Shown: piece by piece, positions 28,405-37,563 of the stretch
Layout: each line of letters begins with the position of its first letter
Position numbering within the stretch: the stretch's first letter is position 1
Assembly: GCA_014378485.1 (NCBI GenBank)
Contig: JACMNO010000108.1
Span: 1-62,058 of the forward strand
Direction: 5' to 3'
Source of the DNA: Bacteroidia bacterium
GTDB lineage: Bacteria; Bacteroidota; Bacteroidia; B-17B0; Aurantibacillaceae
DNA length: 62,058 nt
Position numbers and translations under genes: made by a program
Notes under the pieces: model-generated
What the model was told of the DNA's origin: nothing
What the model saw: only the letters and a program-made list of their open reading frames with translations
The model's database searches: none

Positions 28405-28425
28405 TTTGCTATGAATTGTAGCAAA
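28405..28425. promoter_or_regulatory. Candidate operator of the dinB-dnaE-like operon
   Basis: TTTGCTA-N7-TAGCAAA is a perfect 7-bp inverted repeat upstream of dinB. A sequence matching it at 18 of 21 positions occurs at 41895-41915. A TAACTTTA -7-like box lies between this site and the dinB start. Whether it binds a LexA-type or other regulator is not known. Confidence 0.45.
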
Positions 28426-28540
28426 TGGATGAACGAAACGTTAAAAAAAATGTCTCATTTATTTACAACATTATTTTTTGAAAGGATTTTTTTATAAAAA
28501 AATAGTAGTTATATATTTAATAGAAATTAAAAACAATTAT

Positions 28541-29286
28541 GTGGCAAAGAAAATAACTAAAAAGGCGACGGTTAAAAAATCATCTGCTAAGAAAGTTCCG
28601 GCGAAAAAACCGCTAAAAAGGCAGTTAAAAAATCTGCGAAAAAAGCAACAGCAAAAAAGGCTGTAAAAAAAAACAGTTAAGAAAGCAAGCACGAAGAAAG
28701 TTGGTGATAAAAAAGTATCCGCGAGGAAAACTGTACCTAAGAAAGTGACAGCAAAAAAAATCGTCTCCAAAAAAAGTCTCTCCAAAAATAGTAAATAAAA
28801 AAGCTGCGGCTCCGGTTGCCCCCAAAATAAATGTGATAAATCCGTATCTGACCTTTAATGGGACCTGCGAGGAAGCCTTCAATTTTTATAGGGCGGTATT
28901 TGGTGGAAACTTCACTTACGTGGGAAGGTTCAGCGAAATGCCTCCAATGGAAGGACATCCGCCTGTATCAGCAGAAGTAGCAAACCTGATGATGCACATT
29001 TCTTTGCCGATAAGTAAAGAAACAGTTTTGATGGGAAGCGATATTTCAGAAGAATTTGGAAAAGTCACTGTAGTGGGAAATAATTTTGGTATTTCTATTA
29101 ACGCAACCAGTGAGAAAGAAGCAGACCGTTTATACAATGCATTGGCGGAAGGTGGTAAACAAACCATGCCAATGAGCAAAACATTCTAGGGTTCTTATTG
29201 GGGAATGTTAACCGACAAATTTGAAATTAACTGGATGGTAAGCTTTGGCAATAAACATTGGTTAGAAAAACCTAAAAAAAGTGTAA
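28541..29286 (+). pseudogene. Broken gene: histone H1-like lysine-rich tail fused to a VOC/PhnB-like domain
   Basis: The N-terminal part reads VAKKITKKATVKK, an AKKA-type repeat like bacterial histone H1 tails, and continues in three successive frames. The breaks lie at A runs: near 28604-28609, at A9 28665-28673, and at A7 28769-28775. The third shift leads into a VOC (PhnB-like) domain, INPYLTFNGTCEEAFNFYRA to KQTMPMSKTF, which ends at TAG 29187-29189 where the family has Trp (FWG). The same frame then continues GSYWGMLTDKFEINWMV, the conserved end of the domain, and the expected TAATAA at 29284 is again out of frame after an A7 run. So there are at least three frameshifts and one nonsense change. 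The first codon is GTG. The intact protein was probably a VOC-family protein with a basic tail. Sequencing error is possible, but long A runs in neighbouring genes are intact. Confidence 0.75.
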
Positions 29287-29288
29287 TA

Positions 29289-29320
29289 AAAAAGCCTTTC
29301 ATGAAAATGAAAGGCTTTTT
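29289..29320 (+). terminator. Intrinsic terminator between the broken VOC gene and the tRNAs
   Basis: A 14-bp stem AAAAAGCCTTTCAT / ATGAAAGGCTTTTT closed by a GAAA tetraloop. With A and T runs on both sides it can also end the leftward tRNA transcript. Confidence 0.85.
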
Positions 29321-29349
29321 GGTGTATTACCCAATCGCGTTATTTTTTG

Positions 29350-29433
29350 TACCCCAGACGGGACTTGAACCCGTACGTCCGCGAAGACACAGGATTTTAA
29401 GTCCTGCGTGTCTACCAATTCCACCACCGGGGC
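29350..29433 (-). tRNA. tRNA-Leu (anticodon TAA)
   Basis: 84 nt with the long variable arm typical of tRNA-Leu. The acceptor starts GCCCCGG; the anticodon loop is CTTAAAA with anticodon TAA; the T arm carries GGTTCAAGTCC. The CCA end is not encoded. Co-transcribed with tRNA-Gly 18 bp upstream. Confidence 0.95.
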
Positions 29434-29451
29434 ATATAGGTAATACACTAG

Positions 29452-29524
29452 AGCGAAAGACGGGTCTCGAACCCGCGACCTTAACCTTGGCAAGGTTACG
29501 CTCTACCAACTGAGCTACTTTCGC
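29452..29524 (-). tRNA. tRNA-Gly (anticodon GCC)
   Basis: 73 nt. Acceptor GCGAAAG pairs perfectly with CTTTCGC; D arm AGCTCAGTTGGTAGAGC; anticodon loop TTGCCAA with anticodon GCC; T arm GCGGGTTCGAGACCCGT. The discriminator is T and CCA is not encoded. Confidence 0.95.
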
Positions 29525-29618
29525 TTGTAATTTTATTTAAAAGAACAACCAATTTTATTAATCGGGAGTGCAAAGATATGCGTTTTTTTACTTTGACAAA
29601 ATTTTTTTTACTAAATCT

Positions 29619-32279
29619 TTAGCCGCCTAACATTCGCTTGATATCATTGAGTTTCATGAGGGCTTCTACCGGCGTTAATGTGTTGATATCCACTTTTATC
29701 AGTTCATCTTTTACAGATTCCAAAACAGGATCGTTTAACTGAAAAAAGCTTAATTGATAGTCACTTTTAGAGTTGGAAACTTTTGGATTAGGTTTTGACG
29801 TCAATGTATCGATAGAACCATTTGATTGCGTTAGTTCAACTTCAGAAAGTTCTAATTCATGATCTTTTTCCAGTTTTTTTAAAATATCATTCGCTCTGTC
29901 AACTACTTGCTTTGGCATACCGGCCATTCGTGCTACATGAATACCAAAACTATGTTCACTACCACCTTCCTGTAGTTTACGTAAAAAAATAATTTTGTTG
30001 TTCAACTCTTTCACCGACACATTAAAATTCTTAATCCGTGGAAAATACGTTGTCATCTCATTCAATTCGTGGTAATGCGTTGCAAATAATGTTTTTGCGC
30101 GGTTCTTTGGTTGAGAATGAATGTATTCGGCAATGGCCCAGGCAATGGAAATTCCATCATACGTGGAGGTTCCCCGGCCTATCTCATCCAGTAAAATCAA
30201 ACTGCGATCGCTCAGGTTATTTAAGATACTGGCCGTTTCGTTCATCTCCACCATAAAGGTTGATTCTCCGGAAGAGATGTTATCGCTTGCGCCCACCCTG
30301 GTAAATATTTTATCTACTATGCCTATTTCTGCACTCTTTGCCGGAACATAACAGCCAATCTGTGCCATTAAAGTTATTAAAGCAACCTGACGCAATAATG
30401 CAGATTTACCGCTCATGTTAGGGCCGGTAATCATCATCACCTGCTGGGTGTCATTATCCAAGTAAACCGAATTGCTCACATATTCAGTTCCCAACGGCAG
30501 TTGTTTTTCAATTACCGGGTGACGGCCATCAATAATGTTAATAGCAAATTCATTGGTCAGAATAGGACGCACATACTGATTGTCCTTTGCCAGTTTAGAA
30601 AAAGATAAAAGACAATCTAATCTTGAAATTAAAGACGCATTTAACTGAATGGGAATGATGTAATCAATCAGGTCACGCACCAATGCTTCATATAACGTTT
30701 GTTCAAGCACAGCAATTTTATCTTCAGCACCTAATATTTTTTCTTCATATACTTTTAACTCAGGAGTGATATAACGCTCTGCGGTTGTCAGTGTTTGTTT
30801 ACGAATCCAATCTACTGGCACTTTATCTTTATGTACATTTGTTACTTCTAAATAATAACCAAAGACATTATTATATGAAACTTTTAGAGAAGAAATTCCT
30901 GTGCGCTCTACCTCACGTTGCTGAATCTGTAATAAATAATCTTTACCACTGAAAGCAATGGCTCTTAATTCATCCAGTTCGGCATTCACGCCTTTGCTGA
31001 TCACATTTCCTTTATGCAGCAGAACAGGCGCTTCTTCATTCAGTTCATTCTGCAAGCGATCTCGCATTAATAAACAAGGATTTAATTGTTCTGCTATTTT
31101 TTGCAGCGAATGATTTTCACAAGCACTTGTAACTGCTTTAATGGATTCTATTAAGTTGAGCGCCCTTTTCAATTGAACCAATTCACGGGGATTTATTTTT
31201 CCTACTGCTACTTTTGAAATCAACCGTTCTAAATCACCTATTTCTTTGAATTGTGAAATCAAATCATTTTGTAAATCCCGATGAACCATAAAATAATTCA
31301 CCACCTCCAAACGTTCGTTAATTAAATCCAACTGTTTCAAAGGCAGTGCTAACCATCTTTTAAGCAAACGGGAACCCATTGGTGTAACTGTCGTATCAAT
31401 AATATCTATTAAGCATTTGCCGTTATCGTGGCTGCTGCCAAATAATTCAAGGTTACGAACAGTGAAACGGTCTAACCAAACGTATTGGTCTTCTTCCACA
31501 CGGCTAACTGCGGTAATATGTTGTAGGCGATCATGTTTGGTTTCTCCCAGGTAATGTAAAATAGCGCCACAGGAATGAATGGCTAAATTCAAATGTTCGA
31601 TCCCAAAACCTTTTAAAGAGCTTGTACCGAATTGTTTGATAAGAGCTTCATAACCAAAGTCACGCGTGAAGGCCCAGTCATCTAAACCAAATGTATAAAA
31701 ACGGTCACCGATTAAATTCAGTAAGGTCTGGCGCTTGCTTCTTTCGAATAATATTTCGTTAGGCTTAAAGCTTTGTATTAATTTTTCAATGTAAGTCAGC
31801 GACCCCTCTGCTACTAAAAATTCACCGGTGGAAACATCCAGAAAAGATACGCCTGCCTGTTCTTTATCCAAATGGATACTTGCTAAAAAATTATTGCTGC
31901 GGTGTTCAAGCACCTTATCATTAAAACTCACCCCAGGAGTTACCAGTTCAGTTACACCACGTTTTACAATGCTTTTGGTCAGTTTAGGATCTTCCAACTG
32001 ATCACAAATAGCAACCCGATAACCCGCGCGTACTAATTTTGGTAAATAGGTATCTACGCTGTGGTGCGGAAAACCTGCCAGTTCAATATGAGAACCAGAG
32101 CCGTTAGCACGTTTGGTAAGCGTTATTCCAAGAATCTGTGAAGCTTTAATCGCATCCTCCCCAAAGGTTTCATAAAAATCTCCAACCCGAAATAATAAAA
32201 TAGCATCAGGATATTTTCCTTTGATGTCGTTGTATTGTTTCATTAAGGGGGTTTCTTTTACTTCCGTTGTCTTTGCCAT
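29619..32279 (-). CDS. mutS: DNA mismatch repair protein MutS
   Basis: 886 residues from the ATG at 32279 ([20 protein letters not shown]). The frame is open upstream to 32387, but that part has no MutS similarity. The mismatch-binding loop is visible as [11 protein letters not shown] (Phe wedge and Glu), followed by connector, lever and clamp domains, and the ATPase with Walker [16 protein letters not shown], the [11 protein letters not shown] signature and [14 protein letters not shown]alker B, then ATHYHEL. The C-terminus has a short tetramerisation-like tail. It recognises base mismatches and recruits MutL. Monocistronic. Confidence 0.97.
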   Translation of the reverse strand: MAKTTEVKETPLMKQYNDIKGKYPDAILLFRVGDFYETFGEDAIKASQILGITLTKRANGSGSHIELAGFPHHSVDTYLPKLVRAGYRVAICDQLEDPKLTKSIVKRGVTELVTPGVSFNDKVLEHRSNNFLASIHLDKEQAGVSFLDVSTGEFLVAEGSLTYIEKLIQSFKPNEILFERSKRQTLLNLIGDRFYTFGLDDWAFTRDFGYEALIKQFGTSSLKGFGIEHLNLAIHSCGAILHYLGETKHDRLQHITAVSRVEEDQYVWLDRFTVRNLELFGSSHDNGKCLIDIIDTTVTPMGSRLLKRWLALPLKQLDLINERLEVVNYFMVHRDLQNDLISQFKEIGDLERLISKVAVGKINPRELVQLKRALNLIESIKAVTSACENHSLQKIAEQLNPCLLMRDRLQNELNEEAPVLLHKGNVISKGVNAELDELRAIAFSGKDYLLQIQQREVERTGISSLKVSYNNVFGYYLEVTNVHKDKVPVDWIRKQTLTTAERYITPELKVYEEKILGAEDKIAVLEQTLYEALVRDLIDYIIPIQLNASLISRLDCLLSFSKLAKDNQYVRPILTNEFAINIIDGRHPVIEKQLPLGTEYVSNSVYLDNDTQQVMMITGPNMSGKSALLRQVALITLMAQIGCYVPAKSAEIGIVDKIFTRVGASDNISSGESTFMVEMNETASILNNLSDRSLILLDEIGRGTSTYDGISIAWAIAEYIHSQPKNRAKTLFATHYHELNEMTTYFPRIKNFNVSVKELNNKIIFLRKLQEGGSEHSFGIHVARMAGMPKQVVDRANDILKKLEKDHELELSEVELTQSNGSIDTLTSKPNPKVSNSKSDYQLSFFQLNDPVLESVKDELIKVDINTLTPVEALMKLNDIKRMLGG

Positions 32280-32370
32280 AATCAGTAGACTAAGATACGA
32301 TATCCTTGTGCTGCGATTCCATTTAATTTTTAACAGAATTCTTAATATTGTTAATATTATTAAGTAGAGT

Positions 32371-32630
32371 TGGGCGTGTCCCCGCAAAGAGGCAGCGGGG
32401 TCGGGCTTTCGGCACTCGCTTTTTTGTTTGCACTTCGACTCCGCTCAGTGGCCAATAAAAAGAGCTCAAACAAATGCCTCAATCCTTCACGCAGTTTATA
32501 TTTCACTTCCGGAGTTTAATTTTCAATCTTACGATTTACCTGCGTTAGGGATGCAAACGGAAATACTTTTTTTGTAAAACAAAAAAAGATTGCAGTGACA
32601 GCCCAATTCGGCTTCCGCCGAACACGCCCA
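32371..32630. repeat. 260-bp intergenic element with 9-bp terminal inverted repeats
   Basis: Most of the 397-bp gap 32280-32676 is this element. It begins TGGGCGTGT and ends with the exact reverse complement ACACGCCCA. The left part contains CCCCGC...GCGGGG (a hairpin) and then TCGGGCTTT; the right part contains a smaller hairpin (TTCGGCTTCCGCCGAA). It encodes no protein. A partial copy of the left end lies at 53448-53560, with two mismatches over the first 39 bases. Looks like a MITE or REP-like dispersed element; no target-site duplication is obvious. Confidence 0.7.
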
Positions 32631-32676
32631 AAAAATAATAAGCATTTAAATAAAAAACAGCATCTTTATAAAACCA

Positions 32677-33123
32677 ATGCAAAAGCAAGAACTCATAAAA
32701 GTATGTCATGATTATTTTAAAAATAAAATAAATTCACTCACATTGATTATAAGTGAAGTTACTGAGTCTTCCAATTCAGAAAGTAAAAGCTCGGCCGGCG
32801 ACAAACACGAAACAGCAAAAGCGATGATGCAGCTGGAACGTGAAAAACTAGGAACTCAACTTAAAGAAGCCGAAGAACAATTGTCAGAATTTGAAAGAAT
32901 AAATTTCAACAAACTGTTTCAAAAAGTAGAGCAGGGGAGTGTAGTGGAAACAGACAAAGGTTCTTTTTTTATTGGTGGCTCTATCGGAAAAATAAAAGTT
33001 GGAGACGAACTACTTTTTGTAATTTCAGGTAAGTCGCCATTGGCAAGAGCCTTAGAAGGAAAAACAGTAAAAGATGTTATTGATTTTAATGGGATTACTT
33101 ATAAGATCAAAAAAATTAGCTAA
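32677..33123 (+). CDS. GreA/GreB-like protein
   Basis: 148 residues. An N-terminal helical part (about 1-95; charged coiled coil around AKAMMQLEREKLGTQLKEAEE) precedes a C-terminal FKBP-like domain (about 100-148) with SPLARALEGKTVKDVIDFNG, equivalent to the SPxGRALLGKxxGD motif of GreA. Gre factors rescue backtracked RNA polymerase by inserting a coiled coil into the secondary channel. The coiled coil here is shorter and its tip acids cannot be identified with certainty, so a different RNA-polymerase-binding role is possible. Such proteins are often misannotated as 3-oxoacyl-ACP synthase. Confidence 0.65.
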   Translation: MQKQELIKVCHDYFKNKINSLTLIISEVTESSNSESKSSAGDKHETAKAMMQLEREKLGTQLKEAEEQLSEFERINFNKLFQKVEQGSVVETDKGSFFIGGSIGKIKVGDELLFVISGKSPLARALEGKTVKDVIDFNGITYKIKKIS

Positions 33124-33133
33124 AAATTTCCGC

Positions 33134-34384
33134 TTATAAAAAATCTTTTAGCTCATCAACAATTTTGTTAGTGGCTCCTGAGTTTTTTCTCACGTAATTT
33201 TTTGCAAGTCTGGATGATTCAGCTAGCAACGTTTTATCTTCGATTAATAAAGTTAATTTTTTTGTAAGATCATTTGCATCCGAAACTTCAAAGCCTACAT
33301 TTAAATCAATCACTTCAAAAGCCTCATTAAATTTTTTATAATTGGGTCCAAATAAAACAGGTAAACCATACACCGTTGGCTCCAAAACATTATGTATGCC
33401 ATTGTTAAAACCACCACCAATAAAGGCAACTGTACCATATTGATAAATGGAAGATAAAAATCCAATAGCATTGACAACCAGAATTGGGTGTACATAAGTA
33501 TCCGAATTATCTGAAAACAAATGATAGGCTAATTTATTCTTCGCCAGTAAATTTTTTAATCGATCGATATTTTTACGATCAATCTCGTGAGGTGCGATGA
33601 TCAATTTTATTTGCGGGTAGTGTTCTTTTAATACAAGGTAAGACTCAATTAAATGATCCTCATCTTTTTGCCATGAACTTCCTGCAATGATGACAAAAGA
33701 ATCTTTTGAAAATTCGTCAATCTCCTTAATTTGTTTTGGAGCAGAACAAACCTGTAAAACTCTATCAAAACGGGTATCCCCGGTAAGGACACCTGTTCGG
33801 ATTTTCAATACCCTTAGTAATTTAATAGAATGAACATCCTGAGTATAAATTGTTTCATAAGTAGCTAATCCTTTTCTAAAATCTCTTCCGTACCATTTAA
33901 AAAAGGTCTGGTGTTTTTTGATCACTGTTGAAATTAAAAAAGCAGGAATTTTTTGGCGATCTAGTTCAAACAAATAATTTAACCAGAATTCATATTTTAC
34001 AAAAATGGCTAGTTTTGGTTTTAAAATTTCCAGGAATATTTTTGCATTGGAAGAAGTATCAGCAGGTAAATAAGTAACTAAGTCAGCAAATGGATAATGC
34101 TTCTGGATCTCATATCCCGAGGGAGAAAAAAAACTCAAGACGATCTTTTGCAGAGGATGCTCTTTTTTTAATTTTTCAATCACCGGTCTTCCCTGCTCAA
34201 ATTCCCCTAAAGAAGCACAATGAAACCATACTGCATTTTGTAACCCTGATTGATTTACTTTAAACCTAAGTTGTTCTTCCCAGTTTTTTCTTCCGTCAAT
34301 CCACAGCTTTGCTTTAGGATTAAACAGCGAAGCTAGTCTTAATCCCAATTGAAAAGCGTGTATGCCAAGGTTGTATAAGAACAT
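33134..34384 (-). CDS. waaA: 3-deoxy-D-manno-octulosonic acid (Kdo) transferase
   Basis: 416 residues, the usual length for WaaA/KdtA. It transfers Kdo from CMP-Kdo to lipid A precursor at the inner membrane. Visible are an N-terminal membrane anchor (about 3-20), WFHCASLGEFEQGRPV in the acceptor domain with its catalytic Glu, KYEFWLNYLFEL, and the C-terminal GT-B donor domain with IAGSSWQKDEDHL, IAPHEID and FIGGGFNNGIHNVLEP. Shows that the organism makes lipopolysaccharide. Converges with the GreA-like gene. Confidence 0.95.
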   Translation of the reverse strand: MFLYNLGIHAFQLGLRLASLFNPKAKLWIDGRKNWEEQLRFKVNQSGLQNAVWFHCASLGEFEQGRPVIEKLKKEHPLQKIVLSFFSPSGYEIQKHYPFADLVTYLPADTSSNAKIFLEILKPKLAIFVKYEFWLNYLFELDRQKIPAFLISTVIKKHQTFFKWYGRDFRKGLATYETIYTQDVHSIKLLRVLKIRTGVLTGDTRFDRVLQVCSAPKQIKEIDEFSKDSFVIIAGSSWQKDEDHLIESYLVLKEHYPQIKLIIAPHEIDRKNIDRLKNLLAKNKLAYHLFSDNSDTYVHPILVVNAIGFLSSIYQYGTVAFIGGGFNNGIHNVLEPTVYGLPVLFGPNYKKFNEAFEVIDLNVGFEVSDANDLTKKLTLLIEDKTLLAESSRLAKNYVRKNSGATNKIVDELKDFL

Positions 34385-34392
34385 TTTATTTT

Positions 34393-34449
34393 GTCAGACT
34401 GAGCGGAGTCGAAGTCTATTTATTCCCCTTCGACTTCGCTCAAGGTGAC
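34393..34449. repeat. 57-bp palindromic intergenic repeat
   Basis: Arms of 22 bp (34393-34414 and 34428-34449) match as inverted repeats at 18 of 22 positions. The shared core is TGAGCG-AGTCGAAG, the common Bacteroidota type. It fills the gap between parC and waaA. Related half-sites (CTTCGACTCCGCTCAGTG) lie inside the element at 32371-32630. Confidence 0.6.
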
Positions 34450-34465
34450 AGTATTATTTTATTTA

Positions 34466-37090
34466 TTAAAAATCAAAATTGATCTGCCCATCTTTATCCT
34501 TAAAGTTTTTAGAATTCAATTTCTCCATTGCTCTTCGGTGCAGTTCCATTGGCGACATACCATTTGCCCCAATTTGCTCATCTGCTTCATCGTAATTATC
34601 TAAAATTATTTCTTCAGAAACGCGTAAATTGATTTCCTTGACTTTATAAGACGTTAATTTTTTTCCTTTTGCTTTCATGTTTACCAAAGGCGCAAAATCA
34701 ACCAAATTAACCGCCTCATCAGCAATCACCTTATCCTTTTCCTTGTTGAATTTTATATCAACAATAGGCAGGATCTGCGACGTGATCAATTCAATTCTGG
34801 AGTTTTCATTGTCAGTAATGAGCAATGTTTTATTGGTTGTGTTTTCAGGAACAAAACGCTTGGTGATGTATGATTTGCTATCTCCATCATAATAGATACA
34901 AGATAGAACCTGCTCCGGATAATATTTTTCAATTAATACAATATCATCATCGAAATGATTCAGAACATCATAGGTATATAATTTATAAAATCCTTTACTG
35001 GTAACCGTTAATACTTTATCATCTCCGGCAAATTTGCCTAAATACGTCCCCTTATTGTCCTTATTCAAACGGTGTACGGCATCATTAAACCAGTAATCTT
35101 CAGCTGCTAAAGTTGAAGACCCTTTTGTTTTTAGCAATACTTTTTTAATCGCATATTTGGTAACAATATTTCCGGTTGATGTTCTTCCTTTGACAGGAAT
35201 CTCTGCAAAATCCACATCCAGTTCCATTTTACGTAAACCACTGACTGGTTTCAAAATCACCTGCACTTTTTCAGCTTCTCCGTTAGGATTGATAGTAAAC
35301 CAATGCACTGCAGAGTTTGCTGTGCCTTTCGTCAGGTCATATTCTTTTTCACGGGTAATACCGGTAACATTAAAACGCTTAATAAAGGTTACACCTTTTG
35401 GACCATCCGTATAAATCATATTATAGGTGGTGCGTTCATCATTTTTCTTGAAGATAGCAATGTAAATAATGTCCTTACCAATAAATACTTTATCGGATAC
35501 CTTAAATACTTTCATCTTCCCATCTTTGGTAAAAGCAATAAAGTCATCCAGGTCGGAGCAATCACATACGAATTCGTCTTTCTTTAAACTCTTACCTGCA
35601 AAGCCTTCCGCACGATTCACATATAATTTTTCGTTAGCCATAATTACTTCTGTAGCAATAATGGTTTCCAATTCTTTAGTTTCTGTTTTACGTTCTTTTC
35701 CTGCGCCGTATTTTTTCTTCAGGTTTTTAAAATATTCAACGGCATAATCAATCAGGTTTGCTAAATGACCTTTAACCGTTTCAATTTTAGCGTTCAATTC
35801 CTTCATGTGTTCTTCCGCTTTGATACTGTCAAAACGGGTGATACGGATCATTGGTATTTGGGTTAAACGGTGAAGATCTTCATCATTAATTTCCCTGATC
35901 AGTTTCTTTTTGTGAGGTTTAAAACGCTCATATAAATATTCAAATAATGTTTCTTTATTCGAATAATTCTTAAAGTCGATATACATTTCTTCTTTAATGA
36001 AGATTTTCTCTAATGAGGAGAAATGCCATTTTTCTTCTAATTCCGCTTTCTCAATCTCTAGCTCGCGTTTAATTAAAGCTAAGGTTTGTTGAGTTGATAC
36101 TTTTAAAATTTCACTGACACCAACAAAACGGGGCTTTTGATCTTCAATGATACATGCATTTGGCGAAATACTCAATTCACAATTAGTGAAGGCATATAAG
36201 GCATCAATTGTTTTATCCGGAGAAATACCAGGTTGTAAATGAATTAAAATCTCTACATTTTCAGAAGTATTATCTTCTACTTTTTTAACCTTAATTTTTC
36301 CTTTATCATTAGCTGCTAAAATAGAATCAATCAGAGATCCGGTAGTGGTTCCGAAGGGAATTTCAGTAATGATCAATGTTTTTGGATTTAATTCTTTAAC
36401 CCTCGCTCTGATCTTGACTTTTCCACCTCGTAAACCATCTTTGTAATCACTGAAGTCAGCAATACCTCCTGTGATAAAATCAGGAAAAATAACTGCCTTA
36501 CGTCCTCTTAATATTTGGATAGACGCGTCAATCAATTCATTAAAATTATGAGGCAAAATTTTAGTAGCTAAACCAACAGCTATTCCTTCTACACCATGTG
36601 CTAAAACCAAAGGAAATTTAACCGGTAACGTAATTGGTTCCTTGTTACGACCATCGTAACTCATTCCCCAATTAGTAGTTTTTGGATTAAATATAATTTC
36701 CTGTCCAAGCTTTGATAAACGTGCTTCAATATAACGGGGAGCGGCAGCACTATCTCCTGTGAAAATATTACCCCAGTTTCCCTGCATATCAATCAACAAG
36801 TCTTTTTGACCCATTGCCACTAAGGCATCACCAATACTTGCATCGCCATGCGGATGGTATTTCATTGTATTACCAATTAAGTTAGCCACTTTATTATAGC
36901 GGCCATCTTCCAGTTCCCACATGCTATGTAAAATACGACGTTGTACAGGTTTCAAACCATCTTCCATTGCTGGCACGGCACGTTCTAAAATTACATAGGA
37001 TGCATAGTCGATGAACCAGGTCTTGAACATACCTGATACATGTTTTACAGTACCTAATTCGTTGTGATCGTTATTTGTATTTTCTTCCAT
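34466..37090 (-). CDS. parC: DNA topoisomerase IV subunit A
   Basis: 874 residues. Breakage-reunion domain with the winged-helix stretch GLKPVQRRILHSMWEL, catalytic Tyr120 in SAAAPRYIEAR, and the quinolone-pocket motif YHPHGDASIGDAL, which has Ala where E. coli ParC has Ser80; this appears normal for Bacteroidota ParC. A C-terminal six-bladed propeller-like domain follows (about 500-840). Its partner ParE is encoded upstream at 37823-39688; in most relatives the two genes are adjacent, but here a Y1 transposase and a hairpin array lie between them. Confidence 0.95.
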   Translation of the reverse strand: MEENTNNDHNELGTVKHVSGMFKTWFIDYASYVILERAVPAMEDGLKPVQRRILHSMWELEDGRYNKVANLIGNTMKYHPHGDASIGDALVAMGQKDLLIDMQGNWGNIFTGDSAAAPRYIEARLSKLGQEIIFNPKTTNWGMSYDGRNKEPITLPVKFPLVLAHGVEGIAVGLATKILPHNFNELIDASIQILRGRKAVIFPDFITGGIADFSDYKDGLRGGKVKIRARVKELNPKTLIITEIPFGTTTGSLIDSILAANDKGKIKVKKVEDNTSENVEILIHLQPGISPDKTIDALYAFTNCELSISPNACIIEDQKPRFVGVSEILKVSTQQTLALIKRELEIEKAELEEKWHFSSLEKIFIKEEMYIDFKNYSNKETLFEYLYERFKPHKKKLIREINDEDLHRLTQIPMIRITRFDSIKAEEHMKELNAKIETVKGHLANLIDYAVEYFKNLKKKYGAGKERKTETKELETIIATEVIMANEKLYVNRAEGFAGKSLKKDEFVCDCSDLDDFIAFTKDGKMKVFKVSDKVFIGKDIIYIAIFKKNDERTTYNMIYTDGPKGVTFIKRFNVTGITREKEYDLTKGTANSAVHWFTINPNGEAEKVQVILKPVSGLRKMELDVDFAEIPVKGRTSTGNIVTKYAIKKVLLKTKGSSTLAAEDYWFNDAVHRLNKDNKGTYLGKFAGDDKVLTVTSKGFYKLYTYDVLNHFDDDIVLIEKYYPEQVLSCIYYDGDSKSYITKRFVPENTTNKTLLITDNENSRIELITSQILPIVDIKFNKEKDKVIADEAVNLVDFAPLVNMKAKGKKLTSYKVKEINLRVSEEIILDNYDEADEQIGANGMSPMELHRRAMEKLNSKNFKDKDGQINFDF

Positions 37091-37100
37091 CTTCTTTATT

Positions 37101-37562
37101 CTATTTTACTTCTTCAAAAATATATTTTTCTTCAAAAGCAATGTTTTGTTCATTTAAAAATTCTAAATATTCCTCTTTAAATGATTTCACTTTATGATGT
37201 TCTTCTTGATTTTTTATATAATTAACTACTTGTTCAACATTTCTGAATGATACCGAAAAAGCTCCAAAACCTTCCTGCCACGAGAATTTTCCTTTTATAA
37301 AACCTTTTTCGTTAATGTATTTTGACGAATGTTCTTTAATTTCTTTGACAATATTAGAAAGGGATATGTTAGGCTTACAACTCATTAAAATATGCACATG
37401 ATCAGGAATTCCGTTTATGATATATAATTTTTGTCCTTGGTTGGATATAATACCTGAAATATATTTATACAAATCATCTTTTAATGAAGGTATAATTAAA
37501 TTTTCTCTGCCTTTTACTGCAAATACAACATGATAAAATATTTGTGTATATGTGTTTGCCAT
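37101..37562 (-). CDS. tnpA: Y1/HUH transposase of the IS200/IS605 (REP-associated) type
   Basis: 153 residues. The HUH metal motif is His55-Val-His57 in GIPDHVHILMSC; the catalytic tyrosine is Tyr115 in VVNYIKNQEEHH; SWQEGFGAFSVSF is a further family block. Intact, so potentially active. No tnpB partner. It opens with MANTYTQIFYHVVFAVKGR, the form typical of the stand-alone Bacteroidota group that travels with palindromic repeats. Upstream of its start (higher coordinates) lies an array of six hairpins. It is inserted between parE and parC in the same orientation, its stop 10 bp before the parC start codon. Confidence 0.9.
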   Translation of the reverse strand: MANTYTQIFYHVVFAVKGRENLIIPSLKDDLYKYISGIISNQGQKLYIINGIPDHVHILMSCKPNISLSNIVKEIKEHSSKYINEKGFIKGKFSWQEGFGAFSVSFRNVEQVVNYIKNQEEHHKVKSFKEEYLEFLNEQNIAFEEKYIFEEVK

Positions 37563-37563
37563 T

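Noticed and set aside
28537..28958. Overlapping leftward ORFs rich in Phe
   Set aside because: They are antisense reads of the lysine-rich histone-like tail; AAA codons give TTT (Phe) on the other strand.
29205..29513. 102-codon rightward ORF downstream of the VOC remnant
   Set aside because: Its first part is the lost end of the VOC domain; the rest runs through a terminator and two tRNA genes on the other strand.
36800..36860. Quinolone-resistance mutation in ParC (Ala at the Ser80 position)
   Set aside because: Ala in HPHGDASIGD appears to be the normal residue in Bacteroidota ParC, so it is not evidence of acquired resistance.
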